This document shows, one piece after another, positions 25,732 through 33,691 of a DNA stretch of 41,466 nucleotides. The stretch is taken from assembly GCA_023435985.1 (NCBI GenBank), contig JAEZKY010000161.1, positions 1-41,466 of the forward strand. Direction: 5' to 3'. Position numbers and translations under genes: made by a program. Within the stretch, counting starts at the first letter, position 1, and every line of letters starts with the position of its first letter. The notes under the pieces are model-generated. The model had not been told where the DNA came from, did not search any database, and saw only the letters and a program-made list of their open reading frames with translations. The stretch comes from Bacillota bacterium (GTDB lineage: Bacteria > Bacillota > Clostridia > Clostridiales > Clostridiaceae).

Positions 25732-25833
25732 ACTTAAACGTATATCAAACATAGAAATCTTATACATCCAGCGAAGTTTTCATAGTCCACTGGAGTAAAT
25801 ATGTATAAGATTTAGGTTGATACACGTTTAAGT
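25732..25833. repeat. 102-bp two-part inverted repeat upstream of the ECF sigma gene
   Basis: Outer arms 25732-25748 and 25817-25833 pair at 16 of 17 bases; inner arms 25755-25767 and 25801-25813 are a perfect 13-bp pair (AAATCTTATACAT); CCAG/CTGG closes inside. Too long and too symmetrical for an ordinary terminator, and without a T-run. It may be a miniature element or a large RNA hairpin ending the preceding gene. No target-site duplication is obvious. Confidence 0.6.
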
Positions 25834-25888
25834 GTAAGGTTGATTAGCTATAATACATTGTGCTGCTGGATGGAAGGATGAGTTTTTT

Positions 25889-26380
25889 ATGAAAGAGGTT
25901 TCATTGCGTACGGATGAAATTATTTCACAAGATTTGGAGAATTATGGAGATATGCTGCTGAGGCTTGCGTATTCATATATGAAAAATCTATATGATGCAG
26001 AAGATGCTGTTCAAGATGTTTTTATACAATTGCTTAAAAATATAGAGATATTTGAAAGCGAGGACCATAAAAAGCATTGGCTTATTTGTGTTGTCCGAAA
26101 TATCTGTAAAAATAAGTTGAAATCCTCATGGTTTAAAAAGCATGTAGAATTAACGGACATGCCTTATTATGATGAATATAAAGACAACCATGTTTTAAAT
26201 CAGGTTTTAAAGCTCCCGCTGAAATATAGGGAGATTATTCATTTATATTATTATGAGGGATATACAACGGTTGAAATATCAAATATAGTGGATAGGAAAG
26301 AAGCAACAGTAAGATCATTACTTAGCAGAGGAAGAAACCTGCTAAAAAAAGAGCTAAAGGAGGAGTATGATTTTGAGTAA
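25889..26380 (+). CDS. ECF-type RNA polymerase sigma factor
   Basis: A 163-residue group-4 sigma factor. Region 2 is at about 15-80 (DMLLRLAYSYMKNLYDAEDAVQDVFIQLLKN, then HKKHWLICVVRNICKN) and region 4 at about 105-160 (LPLKYREIIHLYYYEGYTTVEISNIVDRKEATVRSLLSRGRNLLKKEL). There is no region 1 or 3. It directs RNA polymerase to a stress or envelope regulon. GAAAGGATGAG precedes the ATG. The anti-sigma gene overlaps its 3' end by 14 bp, which couples their translation. TATAAT at 25851-25856 could be the housekeeping -10 of this operon. Confidence 0.9.
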   Translation: MKEVSLRTDEIISQDLENYGDMLLRLAYSYMKNLYDAEDAVQDVFIQLLKNIEIFESEDHKKHWLICVVRNICKNKLKSSWFKKHVELTDMPYYDEYKDNHVLNQVLKLPLKYREIIHLYYYEGYTTVEISNIVDRKEATVRSLLSRGRNLLKKELKEEYDFE

Positions 26381-27536
26381 GAGATATAATGAAGAAATAA
26401 GTAAAATAGTAATGAATGATGATATGAAAAAAAGAATACTCCAAAATGTTTTGAATGCAAATGAAAATAGTGAAGAAAAAAATATGAAAGTTGAAACTAC
26501 TTTGCCAAAGGTAAAAAAATATAATAATATTAAAAGAAATATGCAGGTAGTTGCAGCAGGTTTTACTGTAGTTTTATGTTTAAGTATAGCTAAAACTTAT
26601 CCTATGCTTCTAAAAAGTTCACCTAATGGTCTAAAACAGAACGAAACAGCAGAAAATCATGATGATGAAAATAATGACTTAAAATCTAGTGATAATAATG
26701 AAGAGGTTAATAATAGTGATAGCAAAGAAGCCTCTGGCAATAATAAAGAAGATCAAACCTTAGATCAGAATAATTATAATAATGGTGATGATTCTAAAAA
26801 AGAAGAGAGTAATGCAGGCTCAAAAATAGGGACAGAAGAAAAAAGCAAAGATAGCTCACAAGCAAATTCAGGCTCAGAGGTAGGGAAAAGTCAGCCAGCA
26901 CAAAATAATGATGGTAAGGCTGTAGGAAATTCAAATATTTCATCAAAAACAAATCCAGAAGAAGCTGTTAATAATAAGGGAAATAATAATGTAACAAATC
27001 CAGAAAACCAAACACCTCCTGAGGATAAAAAGGAAAATAGAAGTGTAGCAAGCACAAAGCCCAAAACAGAATCTGAAGATGCAATGCTGGATAAAATGCC
27101 AGTAAATAATACAGATAATAATGTTTCAAAGAACTCAGTTATGTCAGCTGAAGATGTAAATTATAACCAAGAATACAAGACATTAGATGAAGCCGAAAAA
27201 GCATTAAATTTAAAAGTAAATTCATTAAAAACAGTGCCTAAAGGCTATGAAATGGAAAACGTAAGTACTATATCAAATGAAATAATACAAGTAGACTATA
27301 ATAATGGTAATAGCAATATAACTTTCAGAGTAGGCAAAGGCATTGATAATATAAGCGGCGATTATAATGTTTATCAAATTAAGAACACAGTAAAAGTAAA
27401 TGGACTAAACGTGAATTTACAAGGAAATAAAAATAAAGAATATAATTTAGCTGTATGGGAAAAAGATGGCATATCATATTCAATTTCAGCTGAAAATGGC
27501 ATTGATGAAAAAACAATATTGGATATGATTTCGTAG
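26367..27536 (+). CDS. Membrane anti-sigma factor with extracellular DUF4367-like domain
   Basis: A 389-residue single-pass protein. Residues 1-58 are cytoplasmic, helical and basic (the sigma-binding part); 59-77 are the membrane helix (QVVAAGFTVVLCLSIAKTY). Residues about 85-262 are a disordered linker very rich in Asn, Lys, Glu, Ser and Asp. The C-terminal domain (about 268-389) ends the protein and resembles that of the secreted protein at 24484-25653. The ATG overlaps the sigma gene by 14 bp with AAGGAGG directly before it; a TTG at 26373 is an alternative. The layout is that of an anti-sigma factor reading a signal outside the wall through a long tether. The pair probably controls neighbouring envelope genes. 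Confidence 0.83.
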   Translation: MILSKRYNEEISKIVMNDDMKKRILQNVLNANENSEEKNMKVETTLPKVKKYNNIKRNMQVVAAGFTVVLCLSIAKTYPMLLKSSPNGLKQNETAENHDDENNDLKSSDNNEEVNNSDSKEASGNNKEDQTLDQNNYNNGDDSKKEESNAGSKIGTEEKSKDSSQANSGSEVGKSQPAQNNDGKAVGNSNISSKTNPEEAVNNKGNNNVTNPENQTPPEDKKENRSVASTKPKTESEDAMLDKMPVNNTDNNVSKNSVMSAEDVNYNQEYKTLDEAEKALNLKVNSLKTVPKGYEMENVSTISNEIIQVDYNNGNSNITFRVGKGIDNISGDYNVYQIKNTVKVNGLNVNLQGNKNKEYNLAVWEKDGISYSISAENGIDEKTILDMIS

Positions 27537-27628
27537 TATTTGAAGGACATATTTTCTGAGTATCCCGTAATATGAGTTATAAACATTAACTTAATAAATA
27601 AAATAAGTAAAGAATATAATAAAAATAG

Positions 27629-27663
27629 CTGAGGCTTTCTAAATACAGAGAGTCTCAGTTTTA
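27629..27663 (+). terminator. Terminator of the sigma/anti-sigma operon
   Basis: CTGAGGCTTTCT and AGAGAGTCTCAG form a 12-pair stem with G-T pairs, followed by TTTT. The same AGCTGAG...CTCAG design recurs at 31430-31467 and 37066-37105. Confidence 0.7.
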
Positions 27664-27677
27664 ATTATTTAAGGATA

Positions 27678-27870
27678 TTGTATATCAAGCTTTATCATAT
27701 TTAAGTTCAATTGAATATTAATATTTTCTATTTAAACAAAAGTGAATTTTGTGTTTATTATCATGGAGGTGGTACAGATGCACTATATTATTCTGAGAAA
27801 TTAGATGACGTTTTGGGTTATGTAAACAACTTAAAGTCCGAAGATTTCAAGAACTAAGGAAATATCTTCT
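27678..27870 (+). pseudogene. Truncated copy of the orphan gene at 36712-37002
   Basis: The left part (27678-27720) matches the upstream region of the orphan gene (about 36638-36680). The right part (27726-27857) matches its last 43 codons (NKSEFCVYYHGGGTDALY...NNLKSEDFKN, stop TAA 27855-27857). The promoter-proximal coding part and start are deleted. The remaining codons are still largely synonymous to the intact copy. Confidence 0.85.
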
Positions 27871-28015
27871 AATAGTCTTTGAAATCTCTAAATTTAGGTA
27901 ACATGTTAAATTAAAAAAGAATTGAATATTATAAGTTTATTATTTTTTATAAATTCATTTATTTTTGTTTGGTAAGGTTAGTAATATATCTTTCGTAATA
28001 ATTTTTTTGTTATAT

Positions 28016-28585
28016 TTAGTAATTATCAAAATCATTAGTATTATTCCACATAGAATTAAATCCTACAGAGTATTCTTTAACTATGTCAGGCTTTTTCATA
28101 ATTGCTGAAGCATCATTTTCATTTGCACCATCTTCTAGGTAGTTATAGCTGCCTCCTAAAGTCTCCGCATTATCTATTATAATAAAGTTTAAGTGTGTTA
28201 ACCCTGTAGGAGTATTTATTTTTATTGGAATACCACTTTGCTTAAACTTGTCCAAAATTTCTTTTTGAGTTTTGGAATTAGATTTTTCTGAATCTGTTAT
28301 TACTCTAACATCAATACCTCTTTTCTTGGCATCTAGAATGGCATTAGCCATGTCTTCCTTTGTAATTAAGTAAGCAGCAATATCTAAGCTCTTTTGTGCT
28401 GAATTAATTTCTTCAATTAAAATATCATCTGAGCTTTCATTTTTTTGAGTTGAATAAGTTCCTGTTTGATTATTATCTTCTGGTTGTATGCTTGGATTTG
28501 AAGTAGCGTTTTCACCGCACCCAGAAAGTAATAGTAAAACTGATAATGCTGAAATTAGTGATTTAGAAAGCTGTTTTTTATTCAT
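28016..28585 (-). CDS. Phospholipase D-like lipoprotein, single HKD-type half with altered motif
   Basis: A 189-residue lipoprotein: signal peptide with lipobox LLSGC, lipidated Cys23, a Ser/Asn linker to about 50, then a PLD-type domain. SSDDILIEEINSAQKSLDIAAYLITKEDMANAILDAKKRGIDVRVITD is the usual first half of the Nuc/PLDc_2 fold. The catalytic stretch reads His131-Leu-Asn133...Asp138...GGSYNY; the canonical HxKxxxxD Lys is replaced by Asn. The His, Asp and GGS remain. Without the Lys, phosphodiesterase activity is doubtful, so it may be a binding or inactive relative. AGGACATTTT precedes the ATG. It carries an upstream element shared with the DUF5662 gene. Confidence 0.82.
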   Translation of the reverse strand: MNKKQLSKSLISALSVLLLLSGCGENATSNPSIQPEDNNQTGTYSTQKNESSDDILIEEINSAQKSLDIAAYLITKEDMANAILDAKKRGIDVRVITDSEKSNSKTQKEILDKFKQSGIPIKINTPTGLTHLNFIIIDNAETLGGSYNYLEDGANENDASAIMKKPDIVKEYSVGFNSMWNNTNDFDNY

Positions 28586-28654
28586 AAAATGTCCTCCGTG
28601 GTTAAGATATCAATTATAATGCAACATGAAAAATGAAGCTAAATAGATTCTCTT

Positions 28655-28729
28655 ATTAATTTAAAATTGTTAGTATTTAACTTGTATAAGTTCAATACTA
28701 TTATATATTTTTTATATTTAAATATAAAG
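28655..28729. repeat. 75-bp repeated promoter/leader element, copy 2
   Basis: An ungapped match to 11951-12025, with the perfect palindrome TTTATATTTAAATATAAA at 28711-28728. Read on the minus strand, TATAAT (28705-28700) would start a leader of about 108 bases before the PLD-like lipoprotein gene, nearly the same distance as in copy 1. Confidence 0.6.
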
Positions 28730-28859
28730 CATTAAATAACAAGTAACTGTAATACTACATTTTCTATATATGCTTAATGAATAGTGTAAAGCAATTTATG
28801 AAAAAATAAAATTAAAATCTATTTATAGTATAGAGAAAATGTTGAGAGGGTAAGTATTT

Positions 28860-29960
28860 ATGAGAAAATTTATGAGTATGGTCTTTGGAATGGTATTAGT
28901 CTGTATTTTTATGATACCTGTTTCTTATTGTAATGGAGAGACTAGGGATACCAGTGAAGCTGCTGATAGCAAAATTTATGAATTGCAGCAAAATGCTTTT
29001 AAATACTATCAAGTCGAGCATAAAGGAACTTTAGGAATTCCTATTTCATGTTCATGTGAAGGGTCTGAGGCGGGGGATATTAGAAAATATGCAGTAGAGC
29101 CTAAGTACTCTGAATCCATTAAGGATAATAAGATTGAAATAACTATTTTACAAGTTAATGTTACTGATTCAGAAAATAACTTCAATTCAATTTTAAAAGA
29201 TAATAAGTATATAAGTGATATAAAGCTAGATAAGCTTGATGAAAATACAGTAAAAGTTAATATTGAGACCTCTGGAAAAATAGATATTAAAGTAAGTCCA
29301 GTAAAAAGGAGATATTCTGCACTTGGAGACGATAAATATGAATTTACAACTTTTATAGGTGTCACCTTTGAAGAAAAAGTTAAAGATAATTCTAAAATAA
29401 TAATTGTTGATCCTGGCCATGGTGGATCAGAGCTTGGAACAACAGCTAATTTTACTTATGAAAAACAGTTGAATTTGGATATATCTAAAAGAATAAAAGA
29501 AAATCTTGAAAGAAAAGGATATCGTATATATATGACTAGAGATGATGATAGCAATGTAGAATTATTGGATAGAACAGATCCTGCAAATCTTTTAAATGCA
29601 GATTTATTTTTTTGTGTACATAATAATTCACTTCCCCTAGATGTAAGTATGCAGTGTGTTCATATGTTTAGAGGAACTACGGTACTATATAATTCAACTG
29701 CACCAAAATCAGGAAGAAAGTTTGCTACTATACTTATGAGGGAAGTATCTGCTACCATAAAAACTAATACATATCCACTTCAGGATAGACCCAATCTTGC
29801 AGTGTTATCATCAGCATGGTGCCCGGCAGTGCTTATGGAAACTACTGTTTTGACTGATGATGGTGATACAAAGATGATGATGCATAGGATTAACAGCCAG
29901 AAAGTTTCTGATGCATCACTTAGAGCTGTAAATAAATATTTTAGTGAAAAAGCTGAGTGA
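28860..29960 (+). CDS. N-acetylmuramoyl-L-alanine amidase (Amidase_3)
   Basis: A 366-residue secreted enzyme that cuts the bond between muramic acid and L-Ala in peptidoglycan. The signal peptide is at 1-24. Residues about 35-170 are a beta-rich AMIN-like domain, probably for wall targeting. The zinc amidase domain (about 178-362) has all ligands and the catalytic Glu: His187 (VDPGHGG), Glu201 (FTYEKQLN), His254 (FCVHNNS) and Glu327 (AVLMETTVL). HNN replaces the common HxNA form. GAGAGGG lies 9 bases before the ATG. The DUF5050 gene follows after 13 bp, so the two form an operon. Probable roles are cell separation or wall remodelling. Confidence 0.9.
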   Translation: MRKFMSMVFGMVLVCIFMIPVSYCNGETRDTSEAADSKIYELQQNAFKYYQVEHKGTLGIPISCSCEGSEAGDIRKYAVEPKYSESIKDNKIEITILQVNVTDSENNFNSILKDNKYISDIKLDKLDENTVKVNIETSGKIDIKVSPVKRRYSALGDDKYEFTTFIGVTFEEKVKDNSKIIIVDPGHGGSELGTTANFTYEKQLNLDISKRIKENLERKGYRIYMTRDDDSNVELLDRTDPANLLNADLFFCVHNNSLPLDVSMQCVHMFRGTTVLYNSTAPKSGRKFATILMREVSATIKTNTYPLQDRPNLAVLSSAWCPAVLMETTVLTDDGDTKMMMHRINSQKVSDASLRAVNKYFSEKAE

Positions 29961-29973
29961 GAGGGGGATATAT

Positions 29974-31386
29974 ATGAAAACGACAAAGCTTGCTAATAGA
30001 TTTTTTTCATATACATCTATTGCAGGATTAATTTTTATTTCATGTAACATGAGTGCAAAAGCTGATACAGGTGGAACAGATTTTGAACATGCGGATTTTG
30101 GCACTGTTTCAGGCTTAGCAGTTGAAAAACAAAATCCATATGTTGAATATGCAGGAGTTGACCATTATCCCGTTATAAATGGTGAAAATGTTAAGATCAA
30201 CATGACCTCAAAGTATGACGGAGGTTATTCAGACTATGGTAACTATGATTCAGTGCAGTATAGAGTGTTTATAGATACTAAGGGTGAAGACAAAGAATAC
30301 ACAGAATTAACTAATGGATACTCAAATGATATTCCTGCATACAATGAATTTGTTATAGAGGATAATAAACCATTAACTGAAGGTGATTATAAAGTTATGA
30401 TTTTTATAAAGAAATCTTCATCTAATGGAATAGATAAAAATTCATATGGAGCTTATGATAATATATATAATTTTAATTTTACCTGCTATAACAGCTCAAA
30501 TGCTCCTAAAAATGATGATTCAAAGGTTTCGAGTTTATCCGGTAATATTGTAAATGACGGAATGGCTGTAGAAGATGATGAGTATATATACTATATAAAC
30601 AGGGTTGGAGATGTTTATGGCGCAGCTCCTGATTATTTATATAAAATAAAGAAAAATGATCTTCCTAGAAAGGATTTTTGTGACTTAAGCTATAACACAA
30701 AAGTAATTCCAAATAGAGTATGGAATCTTAACCGTGTAGATGACTGGATTTATTATAGCAATTGGAAGGATCCTTTTCATCATAGCATAAATAAAGTTAA
30801 AAAAGATGGAACGGAAGACACCTGCATAGCAAATGAGGCAACAGGTAATATGTTTGTGGAAGGAAATTGGATATATTATGTTAAAAGAACAAATTCTCAT
30901 TCGATTGATTTAAATAATATATACAAGATATCTTTAGATGGTACTTGCAGAATAAAGCTTAATTTAACTAGCACAGAAGATATGACTGTGAGTAATGAAT
31001 GGATTTATTACACTAATATATCTGATGGCTATAAGATCTATAGAATGAAATTAGATGGCAGTGAGAATACAAAAATTTGTGATGATGAAACTTTATTTAT
31101 GACCGTGCATGAAGATACTGTATTTTATAGCAATAAGAGCGATGATAATAAGTTATATAAAATAAATGGGGATGGAACTGGGAAAGCGAAATTATCTAAT
31201 AACAAAGCTACATTTATAAATGCAAGCAAAGAATACGTGTATTATGTAAATTATTCAGATAATGAAAATCTTTATAAAGTTCCAACTAGTGGAGGGAAAT
31301 CTAAAAAAATCTCTAGTGAGTATGGAACTAATATAACAATTCTTAAAGATAAAATATATTTTAACGGAATGTTTTATAAAAAATAA
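29974..31386 (+). CDS. Secreted DUF5050 beta-propeller protein
   Basis: A 470-residue exported protein. The signal peptide (1-30) ends near SAKA-DT. Residues about 40-175 form a beta-sandwich-like domain. Residues about 180-470 hold six or more repeats of about 42 residues with the pattern W-IYY-N...LYK(I/V)-x-x-DGT, for example WIYYTNISDGYKIYRMKLDGS and VFYSNKSDDNKLYKINGDGTG. This is the DUF5050 (LRP1-like six-blade propeller) repeat common in clostridial surface proteins. The ATG at 29974 is chosen because GAGAGGGGG is 6-8 bases upstream; a GTG at 29944 overlapping the amidase gene is less likely. Cotranscribed with the amidase, it may bind wall sugars or proteins; no catalytic site is seen. 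Confidence 0.83.
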   Translation: MKTTKLANRFFSYTSIAGLIFISCNMSAKADTGGTDFEHADFGTVSGLAVEKQNPYVEYAGVDHYPVINGENVKINMTSKYDGGYSDYGNYDSVQYRVFIDTKGEDKEYTELTNGYSNDIPAYNEFVIEDNKPLTEGDYKVMIFIKKSSSNGIDKNSYGAYDNIYNFNFTCYNSSNAPKNDDSKVSSLSGNIVNDGMAVEDDEYIYYINRVGDVYGAAPDYLYKIKKNDLPRKDFCDLSYNTKVIPNRVWNLNRVDDWIYYSNWKDPFHHSINKVKKDGTEDTCIANEATGNMFVEGNWIYYVKRTNSHSIDLNNIYKISLDGTCRIKLNLTSTEDMTVSNEWIYYTNISDGYKIYRMKLDGSENTKICDDETLFMTVHEDTVFYSNKSDDNKLYKINGDGTGKAKLSNNKATFINASKEYVYYVNYSDNENLYKVPTSGGKSKKISSEYGTNITILKDKIYFNGMFYKK

Positions 31387-31429
31387 TAAAAGCGACGTAT
31401 ATTTCAAAATTATTAATAACATATAAAAT

Positions 31430-31467
31430 AAGCTGAGATTTTTTTATGCCTTTAAAATCTCAGCTTT
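31430..31467 (+). terminator. Terminator of the amidase/DUF5050 operon
   Basis: AAGCTGAGATTTT (31430-31442) pairs perfectly with AAAATCTCAGCTT (31454-31466). The T-run after it is short. Confidence 0.7.
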
Positions 31468-31795
31468 AATTATGCGTAAAAGTTTATTCTACGATAAAAG
31501 AATATAATTTTTTCAGTCTTTTCTATAGTGATGGAATTACTGAATATCCCCTAAATATCTTATATATTGATTAGAAAATTACAATATATGACTATAAAAA
31601 TACAGGATAGGTAAAAAGTGCGTATTACTTTGAATATAGAGTAAACTAAAATTGTTTAATGGAAATTTTTGGGAACAAAAATTACGTTAAAATAAAATTT
31701 GTTATTGCTCTTAAATATTAGTCATTTTATTAAAAATAAAATTTCTAAATACAGCTAAAAGTAATGATTGTATTTGAAGATTATGAGGGGTTTAT
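31468..31795. other. Intergenic region before LytTR gene
   Basis: AT-rich with stops in all frames. No gene remnant, repeat or clear operator is recognised. A GAGGGG RBS for the LytTR gene is at the right end. Confidence 0.4.
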
Positions 31796-32539
31796 ATGAA
31801 AATTACTATTTTTACTGCTAATAAGATTATTAGAGATAAAATTACAGGCTTAATTAGTAATTCAATAGAGAAAAGAAATATTTCTTCGTTGTCAATTTCA
31901 AATCCAAGCCCGGTGACTCTCAATGAATTAAAGCTAATCTGCAATGAAAATGTAAGATGTTTAATAATAGCAGATATAAGTAATGAAGAAATATATGATG
32001 GAAATTGGATTGAAGCAATTAAGACTTTATCTAGAAATTATAATAAAATATTTTTTGTATTGTTATCAAATAAAGATGAGAAAGCTACAACTATTTTCAA
32101 AAATAAAATGCGTGTATTATATTTTGTTAATTTATTAGAAGAAAATTTAGAAGAAGAACTTAATAGAGTTATAAAGTCCTTAAGTAGAAATAATAGAAAA
32201 ATAAAAAGAATTTATGCAAATGATCAATGGGGGAATAAGGTAAAGATTTTAGTTGATGATGTTCTATTCATTGAAACAATTAAAGGAACACATAAATGCA
32301 TGATTACGCATAAAAAGGGTGTTAGTATATTAAGAATAAGTATAAGTAAATTCTTAAGTGAATTAGACTCAAGATTTGTCTTGTGTAGACCATCGACTAT
32401 AGCAAATATTGATAATGTTTATAAAATAGATTTATATAATAATTTATTGTATTTCGATACAGATATCATGTGCACATTTTCAAGAAATAATAAGAAAAAG
32501 ATCAAAAGTATATTTAAGGCAACATATATATCAAAGTAG
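31796..32539 (+). CDS. LytTR-family regulator with degenerate receiver-like domain
   Basis: A 247-residue protein. The C-terminal domain (about 140-245) is LytTR: NKVKILVDDVLFIETIKGTHKCMITHKKGVSILRISISKFLSELDSRFVLCRPSTIANIDNVYKID. It binds DNA as direct repeats through beta strands. Residues 1-130 have a receiver-like alternation of strands and helices, but the acidic pair after strand 1 is missing (MKITIFTANK instead of an IxxxDDE form). An Asp after strand 3 (IIADIS) remains. It may therefore act without phosphorylation. AGGGG precedes the ATG at 31796. No histidine kinase is adjacent. Neighbours suggest a role in envelope or toxin gene control (the cytolysin cassette lies convergent, directly downstream), which is inference only. 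Confidence 0.82.
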   Translation: MKITIFTANKIIRDKITGLISNSIEKRNISSLSISNPSPVTLNELKLICNENVRCLIIADISNEEIYDGNWIEAIKTLSRNYNKIFFVLLSNKDEKATTIFKNKMRVLYFVNLLEENLEEELNRVIKSLSRNNRKIKRIYANDQWGNKVKILVDDVLFIETIKGTHKCMITHKKGVSILRISISKFLSELDSRFVLCRPSTIANIDNVYKIDLYNNLLYFDTDIMCTFSRNNKKKIKSIFKATYISK

Positions 32540-32629
32540 GAATATTTATATGAATAGTTTGATTATTATGGTACAAGCAATATTTATTCACTTAGTAAGT
32601 AGAAAAGAATAAATGAAAATATTATAAAT

Positions 32630-32671
32630 GCTCAGCCAAACACTATAAAGCGTACACTTAAGAGGCTGAGC
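32630..32671. terminator. Terminator between LytTR gene and the toxin cassette
   Basis: GCTCAGCC (32630-32637) and GGCTGAGC (32664-32671), with ATATTTTGTTT on the plus side and ATTTATAATATTTT on the minus side. Probably ends both convergent transcripts. Confidence 0.65.
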
Positions 32672-32760
32672 GAATATTTTGTTTAATAAGATAAGCATAG
32701 TGCATAAATTTGCTGTTATATAGAATATAGGTTTAATGCTTGTAAATCACATACATAAAA

Positions 32761-33672
32761 TTATAAATTTCTCGTATAATTAGCATTTGCAAAAATTTCG
32801 TATTCTTCTGTTCTTCGATTATACAAACCTTTAAGAGTCGCACCTCCAGCTTTTGACCAGGCTTGAAAATTAGTTTTTAATGTACTATCTCTGCATCCGC
32901 TTATAATATTTTTCCAGAGGGTAGAGCTAAATAATGCATTTGTTCCACAATTATATGAAAATGAACATAAAGCATCAAATTGATTTTGATTAAGGTCTAT
33001 ATTATAGGTGGTTAATTTACATTTTATAGTCCAAGCCATTTTGTCAATTTCTTGTTTTAGCCATTCACATGCTTCAGCTTCAGTGCAAGTAGAATTTATA
33101 CCATTTGGAAATGCCTCTGGAACACTAGCTTTTGTTGTTCCATATCCTATTGTAAGTTGTGCATCAGTATATCCAGTGCCATCATAATAAGCTTTGGCAC
33201 TAAATCCTTCATAACTTTTTACAAAGTTAACTAAGTCCTCGGAAACAGTTCCACTGCAAAAATTGTTTTTTAAAGAGCCATCTTCATTAAATGTGTATTC
33301 TTTGCCATTTATTATTCTGGTACAATTTGATATCATTACACCTTTATATTCGCCTTGGCTTGGGTTAGAAGATTCAATTAGATAATACCAAACATTATTA
33401 AGTTGAATCCATCCAGTTTGCATAGCTCCATTAGTGTCTACATAATACCACCTGTCGTTATCCTGTATCCAGCAGGCAGCAGCCATAATTCCAGTTGGAT
33501 AGAAATAATACCAACTTAAATTGATTTCTTTCCAAGATCCATTAACCATTTGTCCAGTTTCATCTAAATAGTACCAGTTACCCTTAGATTGATTCCAATT
33601 GTTCCTGACTAAATTGCCATTTTCATCATAATAAAACCATTTGTCATTTTGATTGATCCATCCAGTAGTCAT
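32761..33672 (-). CDS. Endolysin: N-terminal wall-binding repeats plus GH24 lysozyme
   Basis: A 303-residue muramidase. Residues 1-100 hold about five choline-binding-like repeats (GWINQNDKWFYYDENGNLV, NWYYLDETGQMVNGSW, GWIQLNNVWYYL). A linker follows, then the GH24 phage-type lysozyme domain (about 145-303) with Glu155, Asp164 and Thr174 (VKSYEGFSAKAYYD...TIGYGTT) standing for the T4 lysozyme Glu11-Asp20-Thr26 triad, and QFDALCSFSYNCG. There is no signal peptide, as in holin-dependent endolysins. The binding repeats are at the N-terminus; in most endolysins they are at the C-terminus. AAGGA lies before the ATG. It follows the holin-like gene by 19 bp in one operon downstream of the cytolysin. 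Confidence 0.88.
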   Translation of the reverse strand: MTTGWINQNDKWFYYDENGNLVRNNWNQSKGNWYYLDETGQMVNGSWKEINLSWYYFYPTGIMAAACWIQDNDRWYYVDTNGAMQTGWIQLNNVWYYLIESSNPSQGEYKGVMISNCTRIINGKEYTFNEDGSLKNNFCSGTVSEDLVNFVKSYEGFSAKAYYDGTGYTDAQLTIGYGTTKASVPEAFPNGINSTCTEAEACEWLKQEIDKMAWTIKCKLTTYNIDLNQNQFDALCSFSYNCGTNALFSSTLWKNIISGCRDSTLKTNFQAWSKAGGATLKGLYNRRTEEYEIFANANYTRNL

Positions 33673-33691
33673 CTATACATCCTTCTTTCTA

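Noticed and set aside
25732..25833. Insertion sequence end or CRISPR-like repeat
   Set aside because: There is one palindrome only, no spacer array, no transposase and no flanking duplication.
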